Shown: piece after piece, positions 20,641 to 30,599 of the stretch
Layout of the letters: each line of letters begins with the position of its first letter
Position numbering within the stretch: position 1 is the stretch's first letter
Source: Pseudoneurospora amorphoporcata
Lineage: Eukaryota; Ascomycota; Sordariomycetes; Sordariales; Sordariaceae
Assembly (NCBI GenBank): GCA_033297205.1
Contig: MU859328.1
Span: 1-36,096, forward strand
Direction of reading: 5' to 3'
Length of the DNA stretch: 36,096 bases
Translations under genes and position numbers: made by a program
Notes under the pieces: generated by a model
What the model was told of the DNA's origin: nothing
Database searches by the model: none
What the model saw: the letters and a program-made list of their open reading frames with translations, nothing else

Positions 20641-22338
20641 TCAATACCAACTGCTCTTCTCCCCAGCCTCAATGCTCCAAAGCAACGTGCACTTGTCCGT
20701 CTGACACACCTTCCTCCTCTCCAAGTACTTGAACTTGGGCCCCAGCGGTCCGACAATGTAGTGATACTCGCCAAACAGCCGCCACTGCCTGTCATCCGCC
20801 AGACTGTAGACATCGTCGCCCCAGGCTCCTTCGAAATGGAACCAGCTTGTTGGTGCCTTCGGGTTGTCCGCCGCAGGAACAAGGGAAGTGTACTCCTTCC
20901 GAGGCTCGGACGGGTTGCCAAGATAAGGGGATTGCGGGGAGGAGGGGGACTCGGTCTCGTTCAGCCCGACCTCGTAGTCGTACCAGTAGCTGTAGTGGTT
21001 GAGAGCAGGGTCCCAGAGAGGGCCGCGGTCGGTCACGTCCTTCAGGAGCTCGAAAGGCAGGACATAGGGGTGCAGGCCAGGCGTGGCATACATGGCGTGA
21101 CTTCCTACAGCCGAATAGATGACCGGACGGGGTGGTTTGCCGTTGGGTTGAGTCTTCTTCTCCAAGGCAGGCCAGGCGTAGGCCTTTCCACCGGCGTGCT
21201 CCGACAAGAACATGGCTTTCGGGATCCCGTTGTCGAAGCGTGTCATGCAGTGCTCCCAATCGCCAACGTGGTTGCCGAAGCGGATGCCGAGCACCGTCTG
21301 CCCCAGGTTGTACGAGTAGAAGAAGAACCAGAAGGCGTCGAGGATGCCGGCACCTTTGTCGACAAGGATGAGCACGGCGGGGCCATTGGAATAACCGCTA
21401 CGGTTAGGCTTGTTCTTGTCACCGTCCCAAGGGGCGCCGCCAATGGGACGCTGCGGCTCATCGTCGCCCTGCAGGAACCGCTTCTTGCGACGCCACGACG
21501 GACCGCCCTTGCGATACCGAGGAGCGGCGATCCGGTTCGGCGGGTGTTGCTTGTCGGCGTCCCACCACGTGTTGCCATCGGTAGGCACGGTCGGGTTGTT
21601 TCCGGGTATCTCTTTGTCGGGGTTTCCGTCGTGTTCATCATCACCATCGTCCTCATACTCGATGGGGATCCCGGCTCGGTTGTGGAGCCATTCGGGTCTG
21701 GATTCCACATCATCCATGCTCGTCAGAAAGACGGTGCCGTTCTTGACGTTGAGCTTGGCGAGATTCCCCAGATCGAGTTCATCCGTCCTGTTGACCGACC
21801 CGTCTTCCTCGTCGAGCAGGCCCATGTGCGCGACGTGGTCGGCAATGTCCGAAGGCCAAAAGTGTTCGCCCGAGTAGAGATGGACGAGCGGCGCATGGTC
21901 GAGGACGTACTGGGGGACTTCTTGGAGGGTGTCGGAAGACTCGGATCGCTTGCGCTTGAGGTCGATATGGCCTGGCGCATGTTCCCAAGATTCGGTGCCG
22001 GGCTTGTTGACAAAGACTGCCGCTTCGTCTTCATCCCAGTTGCCAACGCCGAGCACTTTGGCTATCTCTTCCGTCATGTCGAGGTCGGAGTCGGGGCCCC
22101 AGCCGGGCAGAGTGGGCGCATCCCATCGGATGTGCTGGATGCCGCATAGACCAAGATATCGGCAGACCTGGCGATCAAACCAGTACGGGGAGGTGCTGAC
22201 CCATTGGCTGTCTCGCTTTCGTTCTTCGGCGTCGGGAGGCGTAGGATTTAGGTAGCGTGGAAGGAAGGTTATAAGCAAGACGGAGAAGGTGATGAAGGCG
22301 GTGACGAAGATGGTCGCCCGCCGGAGGGTGTAGATCAT
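20641..22338 (-). CDS. Vps62/DUF946-family membrane-anchored protein
   Basis: Intronless, 565 residues. An N-terminal hydrophobic segment (about residues 8-27, ATIFVTAFITFSVLLITFLP) after a short basic start suggests a type II signal anchor in the secretory pathway. The rest is a Vps62-type domain: VPQYVLDHAPLVHLYSGEHFWPSD near residue 140, a disordered acidic and charged linker (about 215-300), then VLILVDKGAGILDAFWFFFYSYN, GNHVGDWEHCMTRF and YSAVGSHAMYATPG, the conserved core. Yeast VPS62 was named for a vacuolar protein sorting defect and its paralogue is TDA6; the biochemical activity is not known. No signs of truncation. The start at 22,338 gives the anchor directly and no earlier in-frame ATG is needed. 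Confidence 0.88.
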   Translation of the reverse strand: MIYTLRRATIFVTAFITFSVLLITFLPRYLNPTPPDAEERKRDSQWVSTSPYWFDRQVCRYLGLCGIQHIRWDAPTLPGWGPDSDLDMTEEIAKVLGVGNWDEDEAAVFVNKPGTESWEHAPGHIDLKRKRSESSDTLQEVPQYVLDHAPLVHLYSGEHFWPSDIADHVAHMGLLDEEDGSVNRTDELDLGNLAKLNVKNGTVFLTSMDDVESRPEWLHNRAGIPIEYEDDGDDEHDGNPDKEIPGNNPTVPTDGNTWWDADKQHPPNRIAAPRYRKGGPSWRRKKRFLQGDDEPQRPIGGAPWDGDKNKPNRSGYSNGPAVLILVDKGAGILDAFWFFFYSYNLGQTVLGIRFGNHVGDWEHCMTRFDNGIPKAMFLSEHAGGKAYAWPALEKKTQPNGKPPRPVIYSAVGSHAMYATPGLHPYVLPFELLKDVTDRGPLWDPALNHYSYWYDYEVGLNETESPSSPQSPYLGNPSEPRKEYTSLVPAADNPKAPTSWFHFEGAWGDDVYSLADDRQWRLFGEYHYIVGPLGPKFKYLERRKVCQTDKCTLLWSIEAGEKSSWY

Positions 22339-23121
22339 GTCTGTCGGAACCTTCGGATGGTGTCGCCAAGATGTGTTGAAATCGGCAAGATGTTATTCTA
22401 TAGATGTCGAGGAAAGATGCATTCGTACTTCGATGTTGGTGGTGTGGTGTTGGTCGAAGAGAGACGGTGGCTCAGCCAGAGGGGATGGCAAACCCGGACT
22501 TTGCGACTTGCAAGGGACCAAGGGATGGATGCCGGGTGCCGGACTAAGCGGCGGTGCAACTAGTGAGTACACAAGGTGAGACCAGACCAGTAATAAGGGA
22601 GACAAGGAGGAAAAGACGAATGGATCAAAGACGGATGGAAAAAGGACCGGACTGTATGTGTGTGGTGACACAAACAAGGAATGAGTGAAGAAGTGCGAAT
22701 GGAGACAAGTGACGGGAAAGACGGAAAGCCGAAAACAATCTTTTCAAAAAGGCCTGGAAACTGGAAAGGGAAGAAAAGTCCCCCACAAGGTCAAGACTGC
22801 GGGTGTGAGTGGTCAGACACACCTCAGACCTGGGCTCGGGGTCACCATGTCAGTGTCACAGCGCTCCCCGAGTCGGGTGGCTTTTTCAGGGCGCATCCCC
22901 TGAGGTCAGGCGCCCAGGCGCCGTCAGCACTGGTCGCCAGTGGTTGACACCCGTGCTGAAGTGAAATGGCCACTTGGAAATCCCCATGTGGATTTCGCGC
23001 CTTTGCGTCACGTCAGCCAAGAAATCCGGACCGTGCCCACTGCGCCCAGAACAAATCGAAGGCAATCCACGCATTCCGGCAGTCCCATTTACGGTTTAGC
23101 AAGACGTCTGATACTTCTTGG
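22339..23121. other. 5' flank of the Vps62-family gene, no other gene seen
   Basis: Balanced composition. Only short open frames without family features are present. It is the likely promoter and leader of the minus-strand gene, ending at the TIR element. Confidence 0.55.
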
Positions 23122-23123
23122 TA

Positions 23124-23916
23124 CAGTAACCTCCCCTGTTAATGCTAACCCCCCTTAATGCTAGAACCCCCCCTTTTGCAACGGCTTCTGGCTGCCCGCA
23201 TTCCCTCTGGTGAGGGGATTGCTAACTGCTAAGTGTAACGCTGGCGGCCCGATTTTTACATAAAAGGGGGTCCTAATAGGCGAATCCGAGCTTCTAACAA
23301 CTGCTAACGGCCCGAAATCTTAGGGTTAGGGTCTTAGAATCTTCTAGATTTAGACCCTCAGCCACTAAGTTATCCCTAATTTATACTATTTTGCTTACTT
23401 CCTTTGCTTACTACCTCTTTTACCTACCTTCGAAAGCACGCTACCTTCTAAAACCTACCCTATTTTACCTACCTACTACTCTTATTAATAAGAAACCTCT
23501 TCTATATATATTTTTGTTAGTGAATTTGAGGCTAAGGAAACAACCTTCTAGTACTATATTATACTAAAGTACAAATACCCCTCTCTTATTTAGGCCTAGC
23601 GCTTAGAATTGCAAGAGTAGGCTGCCCGCTAATAGACTCGACCGTTACTTGCTTATACCTCCCGTTGGGCTCTCTAGAAGGACTACTTTTAGTTTAAAGA
23701 GATTTAACAATTAAGAAGGTTAAAACAACGAACTGAAGGATGTAGATCTAGCAAGAGAACTCAAATAACCATTGAGGGGATGTTACAATGTAGACTAGAG
23801 TAAAAATGTATGAGATTTTAACACATTTGACATGGGGGACCCTTTAATGCAAAACCCCCCTTAATGCTAAAGATCTTGGCTGCCGCAATTAGTTGCATTA
23901 ACAGGGGAGGTTACTG
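23124..23916. mobile_element. 793-bp TIR element (Tc1/mariner-pogo type, non-autonomous)
   Basis: Perfect 22-bp terminal inverted repeats, starting CAGTAACCTCCCCTGTTAAT, lie at 23,124-23,145 and 23,895-23,916, flanked by TA on both sides (23,122-23,123 and 23,917-23,918), the Tc1/mariner target duplication. A subterminal CCCCCTTAATGCTA occurs near both ends in direct orientation. The inside is AT-rich with no open frame of useful length; scraps of coding-like sequence on the plus strand (about 23,520-23,720) are too decayed to name. It is probably a MITE or an internally deleted, RIP-affected copy. It sits in the spacer upstream of the Vps62-family gene and about 245 bp downstream of the TFIIIC gene. 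Confidence 0.88.
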
Positions 23917-24161
23917 TACCAGGTCATTACGTGCGTAAGGTGTGTAACAAACCCTGATTTTCACTAGATGTACGTGATAATTACTCCATACGACCCAACA
24001 GGAACCTCATGCAGCTAACAAAGAGCAGATCACCATGCGTCCCCCACTTGGCCCTATTGCCCAATGCTACAAGAAATCAACCAACGCCAACGCCAAACGC
24101 CTTGCCAGCTTGCCAATGCCGCCACACCGGTAACCAGGGACTGTCCGACTCTGCCGGGTGT

Positions 24162-25629
24162 TCACGCTTCTCCTCCAGCCCCGTTGCTCCCTTCTCCGTT
24201 CCCAGTGGCATATTCCGATGGGTTCGGTGCCCAGCTGCTTTGCGGCACGGGCGGATACAAGCTCGTTGAGCCGTCCTGGGGCTGCCGAGTATCTCCCCCA
24301 ACTAGAATACCAGGATCAACGGGATGAGCTGGAAGCGTCTCTTGCGACTCCAACGGCCTGAGGATCGCCTTCCTAGACCGTGGCTTTCTCGCCCTCTTCT
24401 CCATAACCCCCAAGTGCTTGACCACCAAGTGCTTGCCCTTCTTCTGTCCCGACTGTCCCGGCGGCCCCATCCTCGGAATGTAACCCTCCTCTCCCGAATC
24501 CCTACTCTCCCTGTCCTTTCTGAGGAGTCCCTGCCTCCACCGCTCGTACCGTCCATGTCCATTCTTCAACCTCTTCCTTCTGCGCTCCTCGCCTTCGTCC
24601 TCCATCATCAGCTTGTTCTGCCTAGTCTCGAGCGGACGAATGGTGACCGAGTCGGTCTCGCCCAGCTTGCGCTTCAGCATGATCAAGTCCTCGAGGAAGT
24701 GCGCCTGCGGCTGTCGCTGGCCCGTCTTGTCACCGCCAATGTGTACGTAGACGCCATCTGCGCGCTTGTATCGCTCGGGAATATCGTCGTTGCCCCAAGC
24801 TGTGATACTACTAATTTGCTTGGTGAGGTTGTTGCTGTTTTGTTCCGCGAGCTGCTTCGACTCTAATCGGACTTCCTTGAAGTTGATTCGTGTCGCGCTG
24901 GCGGCTAGGAGGTCGAGTTTTCCGTGATTTCCCGTCTCGCTGAGGTTGCGAAGAGCGGGCAAAGGGGAGTCTGGGTCGTGAGGTGTGAATATCATTTCCG
25001 TCCCGATGTTTTCCGACCACGCGCCCTGGAAGATGTGGTTGCGGTATGAGACCATGGGCTCTTTAGAGTGGAGGTCGAGGATCTGGATGGTATCGATTTG
25101 GTGTGGTGTTTTGGCGGTTGGGTTTGGTTTCTCGGTGTTGACCGGCTGCTTGTTGGTCTCTACGGGCTTTGGGTTATTATTCTCGGCTGGTCCTCGTAGT
25201 GCTGGGTCAATCACGTCGTCGGTCTTGGGGTCGGTGTTCTGAACGGCAGTAGAGGGGACAGTACTTTGGGCGACAGTCGTATTCTCGGCCCCAGCATTGT
25301 CGAGATTTGGCATGTCTTTTCCGGGCTCGTCTTCGTCATCGGGACCTTGAAGTTCGGCTATGAGGTCTGGGTTCATCGGACGGGGCTCGGATGTGTTGAA
25401 GAGCGGGTTATACCATATTCGGTAGCCGTTGCGAGTGGCATTGACAATGTCATCCGGGTGTTTCTCGAGAAAGTCGCGGACTGAGAGGTCTAGAGTGAGG
25501 TAGTATGTCTGTTCTGGTTAGTCAAAGTCAGGAGGAGCTGAGAAGGTGGTGACCGACTTCTGTTTCCGTTGTCGAGTATTCGTACTCCCACTCGTCCTCG
25601 TCCTCGACTGGGGGTGCTGTAGAGCCCAT
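24162..25629 (-). CDS. TFIIIC subunit with tau55-type triple-barrel domain
   Basis: Subunit of the Pol III assembly factor TFIIIC, which binds A and B boxes of tRNA genes in the nucleus. Two exons: 25,629-25,558 and 25,508-24,162, with a 49-nt intron (25,509-25,557) carrying a CTAAC branch site and an AACAG acceptor; the donor GTCGGT is unusual. The join gives 472 residues and reads EYEYSTTETE/TYYLTLDLSV, the hallmark opening of the TFIIIC_sub6 domain. The domain resumes at IQILDLHSKEPMVSYRNHIF and GAWSENIGTEMIF, with an insert of about 80 low-complexity residues between its halves, and ends near NFKEVRLE. The C-terminal half is basic and disordered. It lacks the phosphatase-like domain of yeast Tfc7. 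The gene diverges from HIS7. The unusual donor is the weakest point of the model. Confidence 0.88.
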
Positions 25630-26024
25630 GGCGTTGTCGTCTGGCCAGGGTGACCGAGATGGACGACGTACAAGACTGTGGTATGTAGGAAGAAGCTGGC
25701 GGGGAGATGCCGAGTTGCTAATCGCCGCGCCTGTCGCAACAATTTTAGCGGTCAAAACTGGCAAAATCGAGTACATGTGCCTGCAGGACGGGAACAGCGG
25801 GGTGCCTTCCCCACTGCTACAGTGCTCGCTAACAAGGACAACCACTGATGGGATGCCCCGCCATCGGCTCCCGTCACTACAGGGACCCCTCGGAGATTTT
25901 GCAGTGACTCCAATTGAGACTCTAACCAAGTCTCCTTGACTCACCAGAAACACCCGAACAAAACCCCGTCGTCACGTTGCCAGGTGAATAGAACTGGGAG
26001 CCAGACAACCAAAAAACAAACAAA
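25630..26024. promoter_or_regulatory. divergent promoter of TFIIIC subunit and HIS7
   Basis: The 395 bp between the two ATGs hold both leaders and promoters. A perfect TGACTCA lies at 25,937-25,943 and a one-mismatch TGACTCC at 25,905-25,911. The HIS7 leader ends in an A-rich stretch (AAAAAACAAACAAA) just before its ATG. Confidence 0.7.
25937..25943. promoter_or_regulatory. CPC1/Gcn4-type site TGACTCA upstream of HIS7
   Basis: Perfect core palindrome TGACTCA, 81 bp before the HIS7 ATG. In fungi this is the binding site of the bZIP activator of general amino acid control (Gcn4 in yeast, CPC1 in Neurospora), which induces histidine biosynthesis genes under amino acid starvation. A seven-base match can occur by chance, but its position fits the gene. 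Confidence 0.65.
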
Positions 26025-27741
26025 ATGCCGACCGTTCACCTCCTAGATTACGTCGCCGGCAACGTGCGCAGCTTGGTCAATGCCATTGAAAGGGTTGGCT
26101 ACAGCGTCGAGTGGGTTCGCACACCGGACGAGATTGCCAATGCCGATGTATGCGCCAACCTGAATAGCTTCACCGACACTGGACCACTGTTAATACAAAT
26201 GTGATTAGAAACTGATCCTCCCCGGCGTCGGCCACTTCGGCCACTGCCTCTCCCAGCTCGCCTCGGCCGGCTACATGGCCCCGATCCGCGCCCACATCGA
26301 ATCCGGCAAGCCCTTCATGGGCATCTGCGTCGGCCTCCAGGCTCTCTTCGAAGGCTCGGCCGAAGACCCCAGCTGCCCCGGCCTGGGCGTCCTCCCCGGC
26401 AAGCTCGACCGCTTCGACGACACCTCCAAGTCCGTCCCTCACATTGGCTGGAACGACGCGTCGTGCCCGACCAACCCGACCCTCTTTGGCCTGAACCCCG
26501 ACTCCAAATACTACTATGTCCACTCGTACAAGATGCCCTACACCAAGGCCGAGCTCGAGGCCAAGGGGTGGGCCGTGGCTACCGGTGTCTACGGCGACGA
26601 GACCTTTGTTGGAGCTATCGCCAAGGGCAACGTGATGGCTACCCAGTTCCACCCCGAGAAGTCTGGCGTGGCCGGTCTGCGCGTCCTCCGGGCCTTCCTC
26701 GATGGCACCGGCGCCGCCGCTCTGGCTTCCAGCCCTCCCCAGGAAATCATCGGTGACGACGGTCTCATCGGCAAGGAGGGCCTCACCCGCCGTGTCATTG
26801 CCTGCCTGGACGTGCGCACCAACGACCAGGGCGATCTCGTCGTCACCAAGGGCGACCAGTACGATGTCCGCGAAAAGGGCCAAGACCGCAACGTCCGCAA
26901 CCTCGGCAAGCCCGTCGAGATGGCGCGCAAGTACTACGAGCAGGGCGCCGACGAAGTGACTTTCCTGAACATCACCTCCTTCCGCGACTGTCCCGTAGCC
27001 GACCTTCCCATGCTCGAGATCCTTCGCCTCACCTCCAAGACCGTCTTCGTCCCTTTGACCGTCGGCGGCGGCATCCGCGACACCGTCGACACGGACGGCA
27101 CCAAGGTTTCCGCCCTCGAGATCGCCACCATGTACTTCCAGTCCGGCGCCGACAAGGTGTCCATCGGCTCCGACGCCGTCATCGCCGCCGAGGAGTACTA
27201 CGCCTCGGGCAAGACGCTGTTCGGCAACACGGCCATTGAGCAGATCAGCAAGGCCTACGGCAACCAGGCTGTCGTCGTCTCGGTCGACCCCAAGCGCGTC
27301 TACGTGCCCAAGCCCGACGCCACGAGACACCACACCGTCAAGACGTCGTATCCCGGTCCCAAGGGCGAGGAGTACTGCTGGTACGCCTGCACGATCAAGG
27401 GCGGGCGCGAGACCAGGGATTTGGACGTTGTGGAGCTCACACAGGCTGTGGAGGCCATGGGCTGTGGCGAGATTCTGCTGAACTGCATTGACAAGGACGG
27501 CACCAACAGCGGGTTCGATTTGGAGCTCATCAGACAGGTCAAGGCGGCCGTGAGGATACCGGTTATTGCCAGCTCGGGGGCGGGCAACCCGGGACACTTT
27601 GCGGAGGTGTTTAGGGAGACGACGACGGATGCGGCGCTTGGTGCGGGTATGTTCCACAGGGGGGAGTACACGGTGCAGCAGGTGAAGGAGGAGCTGAAGG
27701 CGAGGGGGTTGGTGGTGAGGCAGTTTGAGGGTGATCTCTGA
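26025..27741 (+). CDS. HIS7: bifunctional imidazole glycerol phosphate synthase
   Basis: Fifth step of histidine synthesis: glutamine plus PRFAR gives imidazole glycerol phosphate, AICAR and glutamate; AICAR feeds purine synthesis. Exon 1 is 26,025-26,147; a 61-nt intron (GTATGC...GATTAG, 26,148-26,208) is followed by exon 2, 26,209-27,741. The product has 551 residues, against 552 in yeast. The N-terminal class I glutaminase spans about residues 1-210 with Cys81 (GICVGLQ) and His189/Glu191 (TQFHPEKSG) as the triad. The C-terminal (beta-alpha)8 HisF cyclase spans about 233-551 with acidic residues Asp242 (ACLDV) and Asp401 (VVSVDPK). Both active sites look complete. The start at 26,025 (MPTVHLLDYVAGN) matches the family N-terminus. 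A TGACTCA site upstream suggests general amino acid control. It converges with the antizyme gene. Confidence 0.98.
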
Positions 27742-27744
27742 TAG

Positions 27745-27833
27745 ACAAGATCTTGCATAGCATATAGAAATGAAATTTAGACGTCACGACAAGATTTTTG
27801 CATAGCATATAGAAATGAAATTCAGACGTCACG
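27745..27833 (+). repeat. two 44-45-bp tandem units just after HIS7
   Basis: ACAAGAT...TTGCATAGCATATAGAAA...ACGTCACG is repeated at 27,745-27,788 and 27,789-27,833 with one or two substitutions and one length change in a T run. It starts three bases after the HIS7 stop, so it must lie in the 3' UTR or end-processing region. Each unit contains GACGTCAC, which resembles a CRE half. Confidence 0.9.
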
Positions 27834-28158
27834 AAAAGGGGTTTTTGGGAAGCGTAGAGTGCCGTGATATAATGTTTATTCCCATGTCGGCCCGTGAATG
27901 AAACTATCCCAAACTTGAAAGCCATCCATCCAGCACCTGTCATATGCTCTTCATCAAAGTCCGCCAAAAGAATAGAAGAAAAGAAAACGCACAGTGAATG
28001 GAAGAAAAACAGAAACAAGGAAGCAAACTTTTTGGAGAAGATGCAAAGAAATCCCGCTTTTCACAGCCAAGTGTTCCTCCCCTTGCATGCTCATGCTCCT
28101 CTCCTCTCCCACGCGATGCATCCGCCATGTCATGCTCATGCTCATGCTCCACGTTGGA
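27834..28158. other. spacer between convergent HIS7 and antizyme genes
   Basis: Likely 3' UTRs of both genes. CATGCT hexamer runs (about 28,085-28,097 and 28,131-28,149) lie just after the antizyme stop codon on its strand. No gene is seen. Confidence 0.6.
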
Positions 28159-29241
28159 TTACATCTCCATGCCCATAAACAACCACCTCCCACTTGTCAC
28201 GTCACAAATTTTTCCACCAGACCAAAAGTCGAAAGTGGTCATGGAAAACCCAGCCCATTGCAGTCCCTTCATCAAGGGCACTGCTTCCTCGTCGGAGATG
28301 GTGCGGTCAAGGCAGATGACCATGTGCGAGCAGGCGAGGGGGCCGTCGGCGAGTTCGATCAGGGCTACGAGACTGTTGTTGTGCGTGTGTTAGTAGTGCA
28401 TGCATGTTGGACAGTAAAGGGGAACGAACACAAATAGGTAGGTACATACGCCTTCTTCAGATCCCTTCCCTCCACACTCTGCTCGTCGAAAAAGATCATC
28501 AACGTCTTCTCCCCGGTTTCCCTATCCTCGGCGACAAGGCCGCGGAAGCTGGCGCCGCCGACGTAATCCCATAGCTCAATCCAGGAGTCGACGCGCGAGT
28601 GCGATCCGTTTCCGGTAACACTGCGGGCAGCATCGAAACCGTGACGACTCATCAGGTGTTCATCCCCGATTGGATAGTCGTCGTACGGCGGGGTTGGTAA
28701 AGGAGTGTGGGTGTTGCCGTTGTTGGGTGCAACAGGATTGTGGTTGTTGTTGTTGTTGTTGTTGTAAACACTAGCCAGGCCCGAGCCTTGCATGGCCGAG
28801 TTCTTCTCACCTAGAAACACGGCGCGCAAAGTATCGCAAAAGAACCTCTCACATTCTTCCCTGATGCGTAGTGTTGCCCCCCCTCTTCGTCCCATGGTGT
28901 TGTTGTTACCCGTCGGGGCACGTCTACCAGTAGGTGACTTGTTCGCCTTGGCAGTCACCGCCAGCTGGTTGGTCGACGTGTCGAGGGCCGCGAGGGGGGG
29001 GCTTGATGGCGGCGATGGAAGTCCCGTCGAAGGGACCTCAGGAATACCACTCGGCCCCTGTGAGGCCCGTAGCGCAGTAGTGGAGGCCCTTGAGCTGGGC
29101 CCCGGGGTAGTTGGAAACAAGGTAGCAGCTGGCGAGGATGTCGACGGCCTCCATGTTGCGGGACGTGGAGGAAGAGACGACGTCCTCGCCGTAGTAATTA
29201 CTACTACTACTAAAGAGATTATCCTGTTTCATTGACGCCAT
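28159..29241 (-). CDS. OAZ1: ornithine decarboxylase antizyme, needs +1 ribosomal frameshift
   Basis: Antizyme binds ornithine decarboxylase, sends it to the proteasome without ubiquitin and curbs polyamine uptake; polyamines raise its synthesis by stimulating the frameshift. ORF1 (29,241-29,041, 67 codons) ends TGG TAT TCC TGA. Skipping the T at 29,040 continues with GAG in the +1 frame (29,039-28,450). A 77-nt intron (GTATGT...CAACAG, 28,449-28,373) follows, then exon 2 to the TAA at 28,159. The total is 334 residues. The antizyme fold is at the C-terminus (about 205-334): DSWIELWDYVGGASFRGLVA, GEKTLMIFFDEQ, LVALIELADGPLACSHMVIC, GLQWAGFSMTTFDFW and WLFMGMEM. The middle is low-complexity with seven Asn in a row (160-166). 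Both frames and the splice junction agree only with the frameshifted product. This should not be read as a broken gene. Confidence 0.95.
29021..29043 (-). promoter_or_regulatory. +1 frameshift signal of antizyme: UCC-UGA and 3' hairpin
   Basis: On the minus strand, TCC TGA (29,043-29,038) is the same shift codon and stop used by animal antizymes. One base later GUCCC (29,036-29,032) and GGGAC (29,025-29,021) form a perfect 5-bp stem, extendable by a G-U pair, around the loop UUCGAC. A stable structure directly 3' of the stop is the known kind of stimulator. The hairpin is my reading of the sequence; its role is inferred. Confidence 0.85.
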
Positions 29242-30599
29242 TGTTGATGTATGCCACCTTGTCGGTTTTGCGATGATTCGATGGAGAAGAATGATGGACG
29301 ACGAGTGTCGTTGATGAGAATGTCGATGTCGGATAGACGGATATAAGTCGTAGGCGATGGTCCTAGGTTGGAGGTCCGGTAGAGTCGGATGTTGTCGATG
29401 TTTTGCGATGGGGTTCGGTTCGCGATGTAGGTTTGGAGTGCGACTGACGGATAGATATAACCGTAGGCAATTTGACGGAGATAAAGAATTGGGCTGCAGG
29501 AAGTGTCCTCGTGGCGGTGTGGTTGGTTGGTTGGAGAGTGGAATTGGGAGGAAATCGATCGAGACTCGTTTTTACAGGTATGCTCGCTGTCTGTGCACTT
29601 GCTGTGACTTGGGGGCAAATTTCGTCTAATCCAATCAGGAAACAATGGGGTAATTCTTGTCAGATCTGCCCTTTTTGCGCCATCACGTGGTCGCTTGGCC
29701 GCCTTGGTTTCGTTGAATGCAAGTCTTGGCTGCGCATTGTTCTTTCTTCCATTGGTGGTGACAGACACTTTCATTTTTTCCCACCCGAGACGGCCGCACT
29801 TTCTCGCTTGGCTGTGTCATGGCAATCTCCAAAATGCCTTTTTCTTTTGTTTTCTGTACGAAGCCAAGCCTCGGGATTTGATTGCTTTAACGTACGACGA
29901 ACGGTTGATTCCATCTGATCACGTAAAACGAGTCCTCGCGCGCCAAGTGGACGAACAGACAGTGTTAGACCCCCCCTTTTCCCCCTTGAAACGCTCTGGA
30001 CCCCCCCTCCCGGGTCTGGAGTGGAGGGATCAACCCTGGCCTTTGGGAGATCCTCTGCCTGCCCGCTGGGTCTGCAGGACGTGTCGAGTGTCGATGGGAT
30101 GGACATGGCATCAAGTCACAAGTCCATGTTGGGCATTTTCCTTTTTCAACCACTCATTCCAACTCCTTCAACCGAATTGGGTGCTGCTGCATATGCAGTG
30201 TCTTATTCTCAACCCTCGGTCCATTTTAGCAAACATGGACCTCTGTGACTTGATATCGAACGCCAGACAAGCCCTTTCATCCATTCTCATGACTCGCAAC
30301 ACGGTCCGAGGATTGGGTCGAGAACAGGTCATTGACGGTCAAGGAGGTGCGAGGCATGACACGTCCGGATGACCACTCCCCCGGGGACGTGGCAGCCTCA
30401 TTGACCCCTGGTTTGAAAAAAGTAGGTATATGTCCACCGCTCCCGATGACATTTGATTCTTTGTTTGCAAGTCTGTTCAAGTTCGTTTGAGTGTTCGCTG
30501 CCATTCATTCCGCTTGGTGGTCTTTATCCTGCCGTCGCGTAGCCTCAAATCATCGCCGAGATCCCGAAATCCCGTATCACAGCATCGGCCAACGACACC
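29242..30599. other. divergent spacer between antizyme and Yippee genes
   Basis: Leaders and promoters of both genes are expected here. The open frame at 29,695-30,372 (plus) has no family features and unbiased codons, so I do not call it. No repeat of note is seen. Confidence 0.55.

Noticed and set aside
20761..22149. 462-codon open frame opposite the Vps62-family gene
   Set aside because: Same codon-bias artefact; composition of random Val/Arg/Gly and no motif.
23320..23331. TTAGGGTTAGGG as a telomere remnant
   Set aside because: Only two units inside a transposon; no longer array.
26170..27657. 495-codon open frame on the minus strand opposite HIS7
   Set aside because: Shadow of a strongly biased real gene; no domain, and HIS7 is complete on the other strand.
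29038..29241. Antizyme ORF1 as a separate small gene, or the locus as a frameshifted pseudogene
   Set aside because: The break falls at UCC-UGA, the known antizyme shift site, and everything downstream is conserved and open.
29695..30372. 225-codon plus-strand open frame between antizyme and Yippee genes
   Set aside because: Product has no family features and irregular composition; more likely promoter and leader sequence.
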